From positions 1 to 43,694 of the forward strand of contig JAURIR010000010.1 in assembly GCA_030832645.1 (NCBI GenBank): a DNA stretch of 43,694 nt. The letters run 5' to 3'. Position numbers and translations under genes: made by a program. Below, piece by piece: positions 32,990-41,983 of this stretch. Within the stretch, counting starts at the first letter, position 1. Every line of letters begins with the position of its first letter. This DNA is from Chitinophagales bacterium. Lineage in GTDB: Bacteria; Bacteroidota; Bacteroidia; Chitinophagales; Chitinophagaceae. The notes below the pieces were generated by a model. It ran no database searches. It saw only the letters and a list, made by a program, of their open reading frames with translations, and had not been told where the DNA came from.

Positions 32990-34282
32990 TTAACCCGCAA
33001 TTTTATTGATCGCCCACACCAACTTATCCAGCTCCTTGGTTGAGGTGTAGACATTGGGGGTTACACGAACGCCGTGAATGTTTTCCCAATTGATGGCAAC
33101 TGCGTGAATTTTATATTTATTGAAGAGCTCTGAAGAAACTTCTTCGGGCTTTTTTCCTGCGATGGCAATACTCGCAATGGCGCAAGAAAGATGTTTTGAC
33201 TTGGGCTGATTGAACGATACTTTTGGGTGTCCCTTTACTTGATCCACCCAATAATTTTTTAAATACCGCAAGCGCTCTTCCTTGCGTTGACTTCCCATGA
33301 CGTCGTGAAAATCTATTGCAGCACCAATTGCCATTTCTGAAGCAAATGATCGTGTACCGAGTGACTCAAATTTTCGAATGTCTGAACCATCGGGTTCATT
33401 GTTGGATAGCAAAGCCCATACATTTTTAATTTTATCCTTCTTGATGTAGAGCAATCCACTACCAAACGGAGCACTCATCCATTTATGAAGAGATGAAGCA
33501 AAATAATCACATCCTAAATCCGGCACCTTGAATGCAAAGTGTCCAAGTGTATGTGCCCCATCTGCAATCACTTCAATTCCTCGTTGGTGGGCTGCATCCG
33601 CAATTTTTCGAACGGGCATGATTTGTCCACACCAATTGATCAGATGTGTAACCATTACCACTTTTGTTTTTGCAGTAAATGCTTTTGTATAATAAGAGGC
33701 AATTTCGTCTTCGTTCTCTAATGGCAAAGGAACATCAATCCATACCAATTTTATTCCATCTCTTTTTTCGCGTTGCTTCCAAGCGTTGATCATGTTTGGA
33801 TAATCTTGCTTGGTTAGCACTACCTCATCCCCTGCTTTTAAATTCAAACCAAAAATCACCGTATTCAATCCCTCCGTTGCATTTCTATTGATGGCCACTT
33901 CCTCCGTATCGCATCCGCATAAATGTGCAAGACGTTCTCTAAGAGGCTCTCGCCCCTGATCTAAAATCTGCCACATATAATACGAGGGTGCTTCATTGCA
34001 ATATTGATAATAACGGATGTGGGCATCCTGTACCACCTTGGGTTGAGGGGCTACGCCTCCGTTATTGAGGTTGATGATGTTTGGACTAACTGTATACGCT
34101 TCTCTCACCCAAGACCACAAATCCTCGTCCGTTACAAAATCAGTTGGAAGTGAATTTTCAAAAAGCGATTTGACACGACCGGCTTCTGCAGCAAATGCTG
34201 GATTTACAGCAGCTAAGAATGGCAACGCAGTAGTAGCAGTTGCAAGCTTGGTGATGAAATTGCGGCGGGAATTGCTAAGCAT
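32990..34282 (-). CDS. Tat-exported class V aminotransferase-fold protein
   Basis: A 430-residue PLP-dependent fold-type I protein similar to isopenicillin-N epimerase and cysteine desulfurase-like enzymes. The N-terminus MLSNSRRNFITKLATATTAL followed by PFLAAVNPAFAAEA is a textbook twin-arginine (SRRxFxxK) signal. Cofactor-region motifs are AINRNATEGLNTVIFG, VIADGAHTLGHFAF and SSLHKWMSAPFGSGLLYI, the last holding the PLP lysine. IHGVRVTPNVYTSTKELDKL ends the fold. A TTG at 34309 is in frame, but the ATG at 34282 is chosen. Reaction unknown: lyase, epimerase or desulfurase chemistry is possible, acting outside the cytoplasm after folding with cofactor. Confidence 0.85.
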   Translation of the reverse strand: MLSNSRRNFITKLATATTALPFLAAVNPAFAAEAGRVKSLFENSLPTDFVTDEDLWSWVREAYTVSPNIINLNNGGVAPQPKVVQDAHIRYYQYCNEAPSYYMWQILDQGREPLRERLAHLCGCDTEEVAINRNATEGLNTVIFGLNLKAGDEVVLTKQDYPNMINAWKQREKRDGIKLVWIDVPLPLENEDEIASYYTKAFTAKTKVVMVTHLINWCGQIMPVRKIADAAHQRGIEVIADGAHTLGHFAFKVPDLGCDYFASSLHKWMSAPFGSGLLYIKKDKIKNVWALLSNNEPDGSDIRKFESLGTRSFASEMAIGAAIDFHDVMGSQRKEERLRYLKNYWVDQVKGHPKVSFNQPKSKHLSCAIASIAIAGKKPEEVSSELFNKYKIHAVAINWENIHGVRVTPNVYTSTKELDKLVWAINKIAG

Positions 34283-34332
34283 GAGTTTTGAGTTTTGGAT
34301 TTCCGTCAACTGTCAACGGTTAACAGTTGACA
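34283..34332. repeat. Intergenic inverted-repeat element (REP-like)
   Basis: Between the aminotransferase ATG and the flavoprotein stop, GTCAACTGT (34305-34313) and ACAGTTGAC (34323-34331) form a perfect 9-base inverted repeat with a 9-base spacer. A nested TGTCAAC/GTTGACA pair offers an alternative fold. A tandem GAGTTTT repeat lies on its left side. It looks like a member of a dispersed intergenic repeat family, which only a genome search can confirm. Confidence 0.55.
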
Positions 34333-34386
34333 GAATTTATTTTAAGTTATGAAATATTTGCATAACCCACAACACAAAACCAATAC

Positions 34387-35622
34387 TCAAAAATCACGCG
34401 CTATTGCTCTCGCAGCAATCATTCCACTACTCCAGGCATGCTGAAAATTATATCCTCCTGTAATGCCATCAATATTAATGACCTCTCCAGCAAAAAATAG
34501 ATGTGGAATTTTGTGACTCTCCATGGTAAATGGATCGATTTCATTCAATTGAACTCCACCGGAAGTAACAAACTCTTCCTTAAAAGTGGTTTTCCCCTTA
34601 ACAGCATATCGATCTCCGCAGACTACTTTTGATAACTGTACTAATTTCTTTTGTGGAACATCTTGCCATTGTAAACTTGAAGCAATAGCTGCCTTCTCAA
34701 GAAGAAATTCCCAGAGGCGAGTACTCAACCCAAGTATATTCTTTGTTCCAATTATGCCTTTGTGAAACTCCTTCTCCTCTTTCATTTTTTCCAGTAGGCT
34801 GCTTTCGTTATAATCTGGGCACCAATTGACAAGGATCTCAAAATCGTATTCCATTTTATGTAACTCCCTTGCTGCATAAGACGACAACTTTAAAACTGCT
34901 GGTCCACTCAACCCCCAATGAGTAACCAACACGGGTCCCAATTGTTCCATCTTCAGTGCAGGAATCTTTACAAGCGCACTTGAAACGGAAACGCCCATCA
35001 ACGTATGTAATTTTTTATCGGCAATATTGAAGGTGAACAACGAAGGAACCGGAGTTTCTATTTCAATTCCAATTTCGCTTAAAAAAGAAAAGCCTTCCAG
35101 TTTTGGAAAACCGCCTGTTGCAATACAGATATAGTCCGCAAGTCTTTTTTTCAACGAGTCACTCTTCAATGTAATCTCAAATTGATTACCCAGTTGATGA
35201 ATAGATTGCAATTCGGTATTAAATAAAATCTCGACGTTGTATGCTGCAGCTTCTTTTAAAAAACAATCAATGATGGTTTGCGATTGATTGGAAACTGGAA
35301 ACATCCTTCCGTCTGGTTCCACTTTTACTTCTACCCCTCTCTCTTTGAACCATTGAATAGTATCGTTGGGAGAAAACTGATGCAATGTTTTTCTCATAAA
35401 AGCCTTTCCTCTTGGATAGGCATGCAATAAATCATCCACTTCTTCCGATTCGTGCGTAACATTGCACCTGCCTCCGCCACTCACCTTAACTTTTGATAGC
35501 ACCTTGCTCGACTTTTCAAGCAATATAACTTTTAAAGAAGGGCATAACCGTGCAGCATTGATAGCACAAAAAAATCCTGCAGCCCCGCCGCCTATTACCA
35601 ATAAAGTTTTTTGATCGGTCAT
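34387..35622 (-). CDS. BaiN/HI0933-family FAD-dependent oxidoreductase
   Basis: A 411-residue flavoprotein. The N-terminal FAD Rossmann motif is LLVIGGGAAGFFCAINAARL, the family-specific VSGGGRCNVTHES follows, and the C-terminal FAD region reads FFAGEVINIDGITGGYNF then QHAWSSGMIAARAIA. The HI0933/YhiN group has no firmly assigned general role, although BaiN of Clostridium acts on bile acids. The start overlaps the M20 peptidase stop by 4 bases (ATGA), so the two are translationally coupled. Confidence 0.88.
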   Translation of the reverse strand: MTDQKTLLVIGGGAAGFFCAINAARLCPSLKVILLEKSSKVLSKVKVSGGGRCNVTHESEEVDDLLHAYPRGKAFMRKTLHQFSPNDTIQWFKERGVEVKVEPDGRMFPVSNQSQTIIDCFLKEAAAYNVEILFNTELQSIHQLGNQFEITLKSDSLKKRLADYICIATGGFPKLEGFSFLSEIGIEIETPVPSLFTFNIADKKLHTLMGVSVSSALVKIPALKMEQLGPVLVTHWGLSGPAVLKLSSYAARELHKMEYDFEILVNWCPDYNESSLLEKMKEEKEFHKGIIGTKNILGLSTRLWEFLLEKAAIASSLQWQDVPQKKLVQLSKVVCGDRYAVKGKTTFKEEFVTSGGVQLNEIDPFTMESHKIPHLFFAGEVINIDGITGGYNFQHAWSSGMIAARAIARDF

Positions 35623-37145
35623 TTTTTAAGCGTCATGATGGAAGCAAATATTTCCAATCCGTCCCAGAGGTTCTGAAAGCGAATATTTTCATTTTCGGCA
35701 TGCTGGTTGTTGTCGTGGTTGGCGATCGGAACGGTTACTGGTTGCGCATGTAACTGCTGCTCGAACATGAACAAAGGAAGGCTTCCTCCCAATGTAGGCA
35801 ACAACACTGCATTGTAACCAATTGCAGTATTCACTGCATTTACTACACGCCTTGCAAAGGGATGTTCCATGGGAGTTTTCTGCGCATTGTAACCATCCGA
35901 TAAACTTACCATACAAAGTTTATCGTATTGCATTCTCTCTTCATCCGTAGGCTCTTTGAATATAACATGATAGCCCTTGGATTCAATATGAGAAATCACT
36001 TTTTGCTGCTGCCGCTTCCAATCATTTCCAACTACCAAACGTAAATCGATGGAAGCAATTGCTTTGGTGGGAATGACATTTGCCGATTGACTGCCAACAG
36101 AAGCACTTTGGATACCATTGATATTCAGTGAAGGTAGATTCAGTGACTCGTTCAATGAACTATTTCTTTCAGGCCTTCTGACTCCTAATTCTTTTTTCAT
36201 TTGTTCTTCGACAGGCGGCACTTTCGACAATGCTAGTTTTTCCGCAGCTGTCAACGGAACCACGTCATCGTAAAAACCCTTCACCAATACCTCGCCCTCG
36301 TCATTTTTCATACTGGCAAGTAGTTTTGACAACTCCATTGCTGGATTGGGGATCCAGTTTCCGTAATGTCCTGAATGCAAAGGACGTTTTGGACCAAACA
36401 CTGTCAATTCCATATGTGTATCACCCCGCACTCCGTAGACAACCTGTTTCTTTCCAGATTGATGCACCGGACCATCACAAATGATCCACATGTCTCCATT
36501 CAAAAGCGCTCGATATTTTTCAAAAATTTCAGGCAAATGTGTAGAGCCAGCTTCTTCTTCTCCCTCAAAAAAGAATTTAATATTCACTGTCGGAGGAATT
36601 CCTAATGACTTCAGTATAGCATACGCATTCAAGATTGAAAATACCCCAGCCTTGTCATCGGATGCGCCGCGCGCATAAATTCTCCAATTGGGATCTACTG
36701 TTTCTGTCAGATTATTCCAGTCGACTAGTGTCCCGTTGTTCAGCAGGGATCCATTTGCCAATTGAGGCCTGAAAGGATGAAGCCCTTTTAACCACTTAGA
36801 AGTATCTACCGGTTGACCATCGTAGTGTGCATATAAGACGATTGTTTCCTTTGCGTCAGGAACCATTACTTCTCCATACACTGCGGGTGGTTTACCAGAA
36901 GTAGTAGGAAACAATAACTGCACATTGCTGATTCCTTTTGTCTTCATGAAGGCCATCAACCAATCACTGTTTTTTTTGATATTGATGGGATCGCTTGCAA
37001 GATTGGGTATTTCCAAAAAGGATTTGAACGTGAGTAATAATTCTTTTTCGTGTTGAACCCGATAACCTCTAATATCTTGAGGGATACGCTCCTGAGCGAT
37101 ATTCAAAAAAGGAAGTAAAGAAAGTAAAAAGAAAATCTTCTTCAT
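35619..37145 (-). CDS. Secreted M20-family dipeptidase
   Basis: A 508-residue zinc peptidase of the M20 (carnosinase/CNDP-like) group with a signal peptide (IFFLLSLLPFLNIAQ). Zinc and catalytic residues are seen in IVLYAHYDGQPVD (His), ARGASDDKAGVFSILNAY (bridging Asp), FFEGEEEAGS (Glu base and ligand), ICDGPV (Asp) and NHDNNQHAENENIRF (C-terminal His). A dimerisation domain with RPLHSGHYGNWIPNPAM lies in the middle. It likely cleaves dipeptides in the periplasm. It starts 38 bases after map and may be read through from the ribosomal operon. Confidence 0.92.
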   Translation of the reverse strand: MKKIFFLLSLLPFLNIAQERIPQDIRGYRVQHEKELLLTFKSFLEIPNLASDPINIKKNSDWLMAFMKTKGISNVQLLFPTTSGKPPAVYGEVMVPDAKETIVLYAHYDGQPVDTSKWLKGLHPFRPQLANGSLLNNGTLVDWNNLTETVDPNWRIYARGASDDKAGVFSILNAYAILKSLGIPPTVNIKFFFEGEEEAGSTHLPEIFEKYRALLNGDMWIICDGPVHQSGKKQVVYGVRGDTHMELTVFGPKRPLHSGHYGNWIPNPAMELSKLLASMKNDEGEVLVKGFYDDVVPLTAAEKLALSKVPPVEEQMKKELGVRRPERNSSLNESLNLPSLNINGIQSASVGSQSANVIPTKAIASIDLRLVVGNDWKRQQQKVISHIESKGYHVIFKEPTDEERMQYDKLCMVSLSDGYNAQKTPMEHPFARRVVNAVNTAIGYNAVLLPTLGGSLPLFMFEQQLHAQPVTVPIANHDNNQHAENENIRFQNLWDGLEIFASIMTLKK

Positions 37146-37183
37146 TGTATCAGTAATAAATTGAATGAAGAAGTTACGAAAGA

Positions 37184-37984
37184 TCAGTAATCACTGAACA
37201 AAGCAGCGTTGTTTTTTTCTTGGGTAGTGATATCAGAAAAACTTGAAAGTATATCGGCTTTGTTCTTTTTAATGCAAACAGTGTGTTCGTAGTGTGCAGA
37301 GTATTTTCCATCCCGGGTTCGAACCGTCCAGCCATCGCTGTCATACACCACGTCTCTGGTACCTAAGTTGATCATTGGTTCGATGGCGATAACCATATTA
37401 TCTTTCAACTTCGGCCCTGCTCCTTTCTTACCGTAGTTGGGTACTTGAGGATCTTCGTGCAATTGCTTGCCAACTCCATGACCCACCAATTCTCTCACTA
37501 CTCCAAAATGATGTTTTCGCTCAGCATGCTCTTGAATGGCATTGGAAACATCTCCCACGCGGTTGCCCGAGATGGCTTTTTCGATACCTATCATCAACGA
37601 CTCTCTTGTTACTCTCATTAGAAGTTGATGCTCTTCTAAAACAGGAGAGAGTCCGAAAGTATAAGCACTGTCGCCATGAAAACCGTTTTTATACACACCA
37701 ACATCTATTGAAACAAGGTCACCCTCTTTCAATGCTTTGTCTGTTGGAAAGCCATGAACGACTGCATCGTTCACTGAAATACATGTGGCGAAGGGATATC
37801 CGCGATAATTTTTGAATGACGGAATTGCTTGGTGTGATAGAATGAACTCTTCCGCTCGCTTGTCCAATTGAGCAGTTGTAATTCCAGGCTTTAAAATAGA
37901 TGCAAGCTCGGCCAAGGTGCTACTAACGAGGAGTGCACTTTCCCGGATCAACTCAACTTCTTCGTTGGTCTTGATCCGAATCAT
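37184..37984 (-). CDS. map: Methionine aminopeptidase type I
   Basis: Removes the initiator methionine. The five metal ligands are visible: SIDVGVYKNGFHGDSAYTF (two Asp), GHGVGKQLHEDPQVPNYG (His), VIAIEPMINLG (Glu) and HYEHTVCI (Glu). At 266 residues it carries an extra C-terminal tail of about 15 residues (TTQEKNNAALFSDY region). The start lies one base after the secY stop. Usually infA and rpmJ come next in Bacteroidota; here an M20 peptidase gene does. Confidence 0.97.
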   Translation of the reverse strand: MIRIKTNEEVELIRESALLVSSTLAELASILKPGITTAQLDKRAEEFILSHQAIPSFKNYRGYPFATCISVNDAVVHGFPTDKALKEGDLVSIDVGVYKNGFHGDSAYTFGLSPVLEEHQLLMRVTRESLMIGIEKAISGNRVGDVSNAIQEHAERKHHFGVVRELVGHGVGKQLHEDPQVPNYGKKGAGPKLKDNMVIAIEPMINLGTRDVVYDSDGWTVRTRDGKYSAHYEHTVCIKKNKADILSSFSDITTQEKNNAALFSDY

Positions 37985-37985
37985 T

Positions 37986-39320
37986 TTAAATGGAGCTAGT
38001 TGTTACTGGCTGTCTGCCTTGAATTCTTCCACCAGACACCAATCCATCGTATTGTCTCATCAACAAATGAGTTTCAATTTGTTGGAGTGTGTCAAGAATT
38101 ACACCCACCATGATCAACAGCGATGTTCCTCCAAAGAAAGAGGAGAAAGACTGGGTAACACCCAATTGCTGTGCAATACCAGGAAGGATACCAATAGCAG
38201 CCAAGAAAATGGCGCCTGGCAATGTAATTCTATCCATTACCTGACCGATGTAGTCAGCAGTAGGTTGACCAGGTTTTACGCCGGGTACAAATCCATTGCT
38301 TTGCTTCAAGCTATCGGCCATCTGCTTAGGATTGAAAATAAGTGCAGTATATAAGAAGGTAAATGCAATTACCATGATTACATAAATAGTCATGTACCAG
38401 ATATTACCCGGATCGTTGAAGATCCTTGCGATACCTTTTCCAGTTTCTAAATTGGTGAAAGAGAAAAGAGTAGGAAGGAACATGATCGCTTGTGCGAAGA
38501 TGATCGGCATTACCCCTGAAGCATTCACTTTTAAAGGCAAGAATTGTCTTGCTCCTGTCAGTGATTTATTGCCAACCAATTGCTTGGCATAACTCACGGG
38601 AACTTTTCTGACACCTTGAACCAAAAGAATGAGTCCTAATACAATAACAATTAAAAAAGCGATCTCAATCAAGAACAACAACAAACCACCGCCACCGCGT
38701 GTTTGCTTTGCTCCTAATTCACCGATGAAAGACTGTGGCAAACGAGCAAGGATACCCACCATGATAATGATAGAAGTACCGTTACCCAACCCTTTGTCTT
38801 GAATTTTTTCACCCAACCACATCACAAAAAGTGTACCAGCTGTAAGTACAATTACAGTAGATATCCAGAAGTATGGTTGATACGCTTCGATCAAAGCACC
38901 TCTGCTCACATTTTTCAAATAAGCTACGTAGGCAGCCGCTTGAAACATGGTAACAAGAGCAGTGATATAACGAGTCCATTGATTGATTTTCTTTCTGCCG
39001 CTGTCTCCTTCTTTTTGAATCTTCTGCATTTGCGGGACAAAGATGGTCAGGAGTTGCATGAAGATTGAAGCAGAGATATATGGCATGATACCCAATGCAA
39101 AAATGGAGGCGTTCGTAAAGGAACCTCCGGCAAAGGTGTCGAAAATACCAAGCAACCCTTTCTTTGCACTTTCAAGATCCAATTTGTTTGGATCGATACC
39201 AGGCAATGAAACGTGAGCACCAAAACGATAAACAAGGATCAACAACAGCGTGATGCTGATTTTGGATCTTAGTTCATCGATGCTCCAAATATTCTTGAGT
39301 GTTTGGATGAATTTTTTCAC
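37986..39320 (-). CDS. secY: Protein translocase subunit SecY
   Basis: The central channel of the Sec translocon, 444 residues with ten membrane helices. The plug region (SAKKGLLGIFDTFAGGSFTN then ASIFALGIMPYISASIFMQL, about residues 49-90), the cytoplasmic loops QKEGDSGRKKINQWTRY and QGVRKVPVSYAKQLVG, and GFVPGVKPGQPTADYI are all characteristic. The start is GTG at 39320, 8 bases after the rplO stop; no ATG fits. No Shine-Dalgarno sequence precedes it. Confidence 0.98.
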   Translation of the reverse strand: MKKFIQTLKNIWSIDELRSKISITLLLILVYRFGAHVSLPGIDPNKLDLESAKKGLLGIFDTFAGGSFTNASIFALGIMPYISASIFMQLLTIFVPQMQKIQKEGDSGRKKINQWTRYITALVTMFQAAAYVAYLKNVSRGALIEAYQPYFWISTVIVLTAGTLFVMWLGEKIQDKGLGNGTSIIIMVGILARLPQSFIGELGAKQTRGGGGLLLFLIEIAFLIVIVLGLILLVQGVRKVPVSYAKQLVGNKSLTGARQFLPLKVNASGVMPIIFAQAIMFLPTLFSFTNLETGKGIARIFNDPGNIWYMTIYVIMVIAFTFLYTALIFNPKQMADSLKQSNGFVPGVKPGQPTADYIGQVMDRITLPGAIFLAAIGILPGIAQQLGVTQSFSSFFGGTSLLIMVGVILDTLQQIETHLLMRQYDGLVSGGRIQGRQPVTTSSI

Positions 39321-39328
39321 GGAGAAAA

Positions 39329-39778
39329 TTATTTAGTTATTTCAACAGATCCGCCAGCAGCTTCAATTACCGCTTTGGCTTTTTCGCTAACAGCATTTAC
39401 TTTAAAATCAATTTTTTTGCTGATGGCACCGTTACCAAGAATTTTCACCTTGTCTGTGCGGTTGATGAGTCCATTGATATAAAGGTTCTCCATGCTGAAA
39501 GATGCGAGTTCGTATTTTTCAACAAGAGATTCTACCTGACCGAGATTGAATACTTTGTATTCTACTCTGCTGATGTTTTTAAATCCAACTTTTGGAATAC
39601 GACGCTGAATGGGCATCTGGCCACCTTCGTGACCTCTTCTAGACTTATAACCTGCGCGGCTTTGTCCACCTTTGTTACCTTTTGTGGATGTTCCTCCGTG
39701 TCCGGAAGCTTCACCGCGACCAATTCTTTTTTCTTTTTTTGTAGCGCCTTCTGCAGGCTTTAAAGTGTGTAGTTTCAT
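39329..39778 (-). CDS. rplO: 50S ribosomal protein L15
   Basis: A 149-residue L15. The glycine/arginine-rich N-terminus (MKLHTLKPAEGATKKEKRIG then GRGEASGHGGTSTKGNKGGQSRAG) binds 23S rRNA, and the globular C-terminus reads LGNGAISKKIDFKVNAVSEK AKAVIEAAGGSVEI. It lies 73 bases after rpmD, one of the longer gaps in this operon, with no gene visible between. Confidence 0.98.
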   Translation of the reverse strand: MKLHTLKPAEGATKKEKRIGRGEASGHGGTSTKGNKGGQSRAGYKSRRGHEGGQMPIQRRIPKVGFKNISRVEYKVFNLGQVESLVEKYELASFSMENLYINGLINRTDKVKILGNGAISKKIDFKVNAVSEKAKAVIEAAGGSVEITK

Positions 39779-39851
39779 TTTTTACTTTTTACTCAACGCA
39801 GTCCCCTGAGACCACTCGTATTTTCTATAATGAAGACAAACAGGGATTGTC

Positions 39852-40031
39852 TTATAGTTCTTCTACTTTCACAAGGTGATTCACTTTCTTCACCATTCCC
39901 AAAATCTGGGGAGTGGCTTCCAATTCAACAGAAGCATGCAATTTGCGTAGACCCAATGCTTCCATTGTACGCTTTTGACGTTCTGGACGATCAATCACAC
40001 TTTTTACTTTGGTTATCTTAAGCTTTTTCAT
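39852..40031 (-). CDS. rpmD: 50S ribosomal protein L30
   Basis: A short gene of 59 codons read directly from the minus strand: it starts ATG AAA AAG CTT ([20 protein letters not shown]) and continues [20 protein letters not shown], ending [14 protein letters not shown] before TAA. This is the L30 pattern (RPxxQKxTLxALGLxKxxxxV, NxxMVxxVxHLVxV). It sits in its usual place between rpsE and rplO, 42 bases after rpsE. Confidence 0.96.
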   Translation of the reverse strand: MKKLKITKVKSVIDRPERQKRTMEALGLRKLHASVELEATPQILGMVKKVNHLVKVEEL

Positions 40032-40073
40032 ATTGAAACCCGAAGGCTGTTTACTAATTGAATGTTGTAACGA

Positions 40074-40592
40074 TTAACCGTTGAAGACTTTCTTCAAACC
40101 GATGGTTCTTGTTTTCGACACATGGATTGGTTCACGCAACATGGCCAATGCTTTGAAAGTTGCCTTTACCACGTTGTGTGGATTAGCAGAACCCAATGAT
40201 TTTGCCAATACGTCTGTAACACCAACACTTTCCAATACAGCACGCATGCTACCACCGGCGATCACACCCGTACCATGCGCAGCAGGCTTGATCAATACTT
40301 TAGCAGCACCTTCTTTCGCCAACTGGTCGTGTGGGATAGTGCCTTTCATTACTGGAACCTTGATCAAATTTTTCTTTGCGTCTTCGATTCCTTTGGTGAT
40401 GGCTTCTTGAACTTCTTTTGCTTTTCCAAGTCCGTGACCTACAACACCTTGTTCATTTCCAACAACTACAAGCGCCGAAAAACTGAATGCCCTACCACCC
40501 TTGGTTGTTTTTACAACACGATTGATGGCTACTACTTTTTCCTTCAACTCAAGGTCTCCGGCTTTGACTTTCGTATAATTTACTTTTGACAT
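40074..40592 (-). CDS. rpsE: 30S ribosomal protein S5
   Basis: A 172-residue S5 with the double-stranded RNA-binding N-domain ([48 protein letters not shown] region) and C-domain [23 protein letters not shown] and [16 protein letters not shown]5 helps decoding accuracy. It is 21 bases after rplR. Confidence 0.98.
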   Translation of the reverse strand: MSKVNYTKVKAGDLELKEKVVAINRVVKTTKGGRAFSFSALVVVGNEQGVVGHGLGKAKEVQEAITKGIEDAKKNLIKVPVMKGTIPHDQLAKEGAAKVLIKPAAHGTGVIAGGSMRAVLESVGVTDVLAKSLGSANPHNVVKATFKALAMLREPIHVSKTRTIGLKKVFNG

Positions 40593-40613
40593 CTATTTAT
40601 TGATTTGAATGAA

Positions 40614-40967
40614 TTAAAATGTAAGTCCACCTTCGCGCGCACCTTCTGCAACTGCTTTTACTCTACCGTGGTAAAGAAATCCTCCACGATCAAACACACA
40701 TGATGTGAGCCCGAGTGCTGTTGCTTTCTTAGCAATCGCTTGTCCCACCAATTTGCTCTTATCGGTTTTGGTTCCTTTTTGAGCTTTGATCTCTTTGTCT
40801 TTAGAAGAAGCTGCAGCCAATGTAGTTCCATTTACATCGTCGATCAATTGTGCATAGATTTCGGTATTGCTTCTGAACACAGCGAGTCTTGGTGATTGAG
40901 AAGATCCTGATACCTTCTTACGAATGGTATACTTGATCCTTTGCTTCCTTAATGATTTTACGTTCAT
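40614..40967 (-). CDS. rplR: 50S ribosomal protein L18
   Basis: A 117-residue L18, which binds 5S rRNA. Typical features are [20 protein letters not shown] near the start, [11 protein letters not shown], and the C-terminus [27 protein letters not shown]. It lies 43 bases after rplF; that gap contains a small inverted repeat. Confidence 0.98.
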   Translation of the reverse strand: MNVKSLRKQRIKYTIRKKVSGSSQSPRLAVFRSNTEIYAQLIDDVNGTTLAAASSKDKEIKAQKGTKTDKSKLVGQAIAKKATALGLTSCVFDRGGFLYHGRVKAVAEGAREGGLTF

Positions 40968-40981
40968 TGTCTTATTGTTTT

Positions 40982-40998
40982 TCCTGATGCTGCCAGGA
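40982..40998. repeat. Short inverted repeat between rplF and rplR
   Basis: TCCTG (40982-40986) and CAGGA (40994-40998) can form a 5-base-pair hairpin with a 7-base loop in the rplF-rplR gap of the transcript. It has no T-tract, so it is not a terminator; any role in processing or translation is speculative. Confidence 0.35.
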
Positions 40999-41010
40999 TG
41001 ATTAATTTAT

Positions 41011-41565
41011 TTACTTACCGGCTGCTTTACCTGCTTTACGACGGATGTATTCATCCTTGTATTTCACACCCTTGCCCTTGTATGGCTCTGGTTTTCTCAA
41101 GCCTCTGATTTTTGCAGCTACTTGACCGAGCAATTGCTTGTCGATTCCCTCAAGGAAAATACGAGGATTGTCTCCCTTTTCTTGGGTAGTAGATACTTTC
41201 AGTTCTTTTGGAACCTCGAAAATGATGTTGTGAGAATATCCCAATGATAAATCAAGAATATTTCCTTGGTTAGCGGCTTTAAAACCTACACCCACCAATT
41301 CAAGTTCTTTTTTGTATCCGTTGGTTACACCGTTCACGAGATTGTTTACCAATGCTCTGTACAAGCCGTGCATTGCACGGTGTCTGATTTGGTCGGTGGG
41401 TCTTTTGAGTTCCACCACACTCTCATTCACAGAAATTGTGATATCGCGATCAATCTGTTGTTTCAATTCTCCCTTAGGACCTTTAACAGTCACGGTATTA
41501 TCACCCCCTACTGCGAGAGTAACACCTTTTGGAAGTTCAATGATTTTTTTACCTATACGAGACAT
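41011..41565 (-). CDS. rplF: 50S ribosomal protein L6
   Basis: A 184-residue L6. The start MSRIGKKIIELPKGV is family-standard, so the ATG at 41565 is used rather than an in-frame ATG at 41592 that would overlap rpsH. The second domain ends with LRKPEPYKGKGVKYKDEYIR RKAGKAAGK, the conserved L6 tail that contacts 23S rRNA near the factor-binding site. It lies 11 bases after rpsH. Confidence 0.97.
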   Translation of the reverse strand: MSRIGKKIIELPKGVTLAVGGDNTVTVKGPKGELKQQIDRDITISVNESVVELKRPTDQIRHRAMHGLYRALVNNLVNGVTNGYKKELELVGVGFKAANQGNILDLSLGYSHNIIFEVPKELKVSTTQEKGDNPRIFLEGIDKQLLGQVAAKIRGLRKPEPYKGKGVKYKDEYIRRKAGKAAGK

Positions 41566-41576
41566 AGTAGTTTTTT

Positions 41577-41975
41577 TTAATAAACGTGACAAAGTACTTC
41601 TCCACCTACATTCTGTGCTTTGGCATCTTTATCTGTCATCACACCTTTTGATGTAGAAAGAATAGCGATACCCAACCCATTTTTCACTCTTTTAAAATCA
41701 AGTGGTTTGGCGTACTGTCTTAAACCCGGGCGTGATACACGTTCCATGGTTTTGATAGCAGGCTCCTTGGTTGCTGGATCGTACTTCAAAGCGATTTTGA
41801 TTACACCTTGTTTACTGTCGTCTTCGAACTTGTATTTCAAGATGTATCCTTGGTTGTACAGAATTTCAGTAATACGCTTCTTCAAATTAGAAGAAGGAAT
41901 CTCTACGATTCTGTGCCCTGCCATTTGTGCATTTCTAATCCTAGTTAGAAAATCTGCAATTGGATCTGTTGTCAT
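41577..41975 (-). CDS. rpsH: 30S ribosomal protein S8
   Basis: A 132-residue S8. MTTDPIADFLTRIRNAQMAG at the start and GLGIAILSTSKGVMTDKDAK at the C-terminal RNA-binding motif are diagnostic. In E. coli S8 is the translational repressor of this operon, acting at rplE. Here the gene follows a 68-base gap after rpsN and is preceded by the only strong Shine-Dalgarno sequence in the ribosomal cluster. Confidence 0.98.
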   Translation of the reverse strand: MTTDPIADFLTRIRNAQMAGHRIVEIPSSNLKKRITEILYNQGYILKYKFEDDSKQGVIKIALKYDPATKEPAIKTMERVSRPGLRQYAKPLDFKRVKNGLGIAILSTSKGVMTDKDAKAQNVGGEVLCHVY

Positions 41976-41983
41976 ATTTTGTC

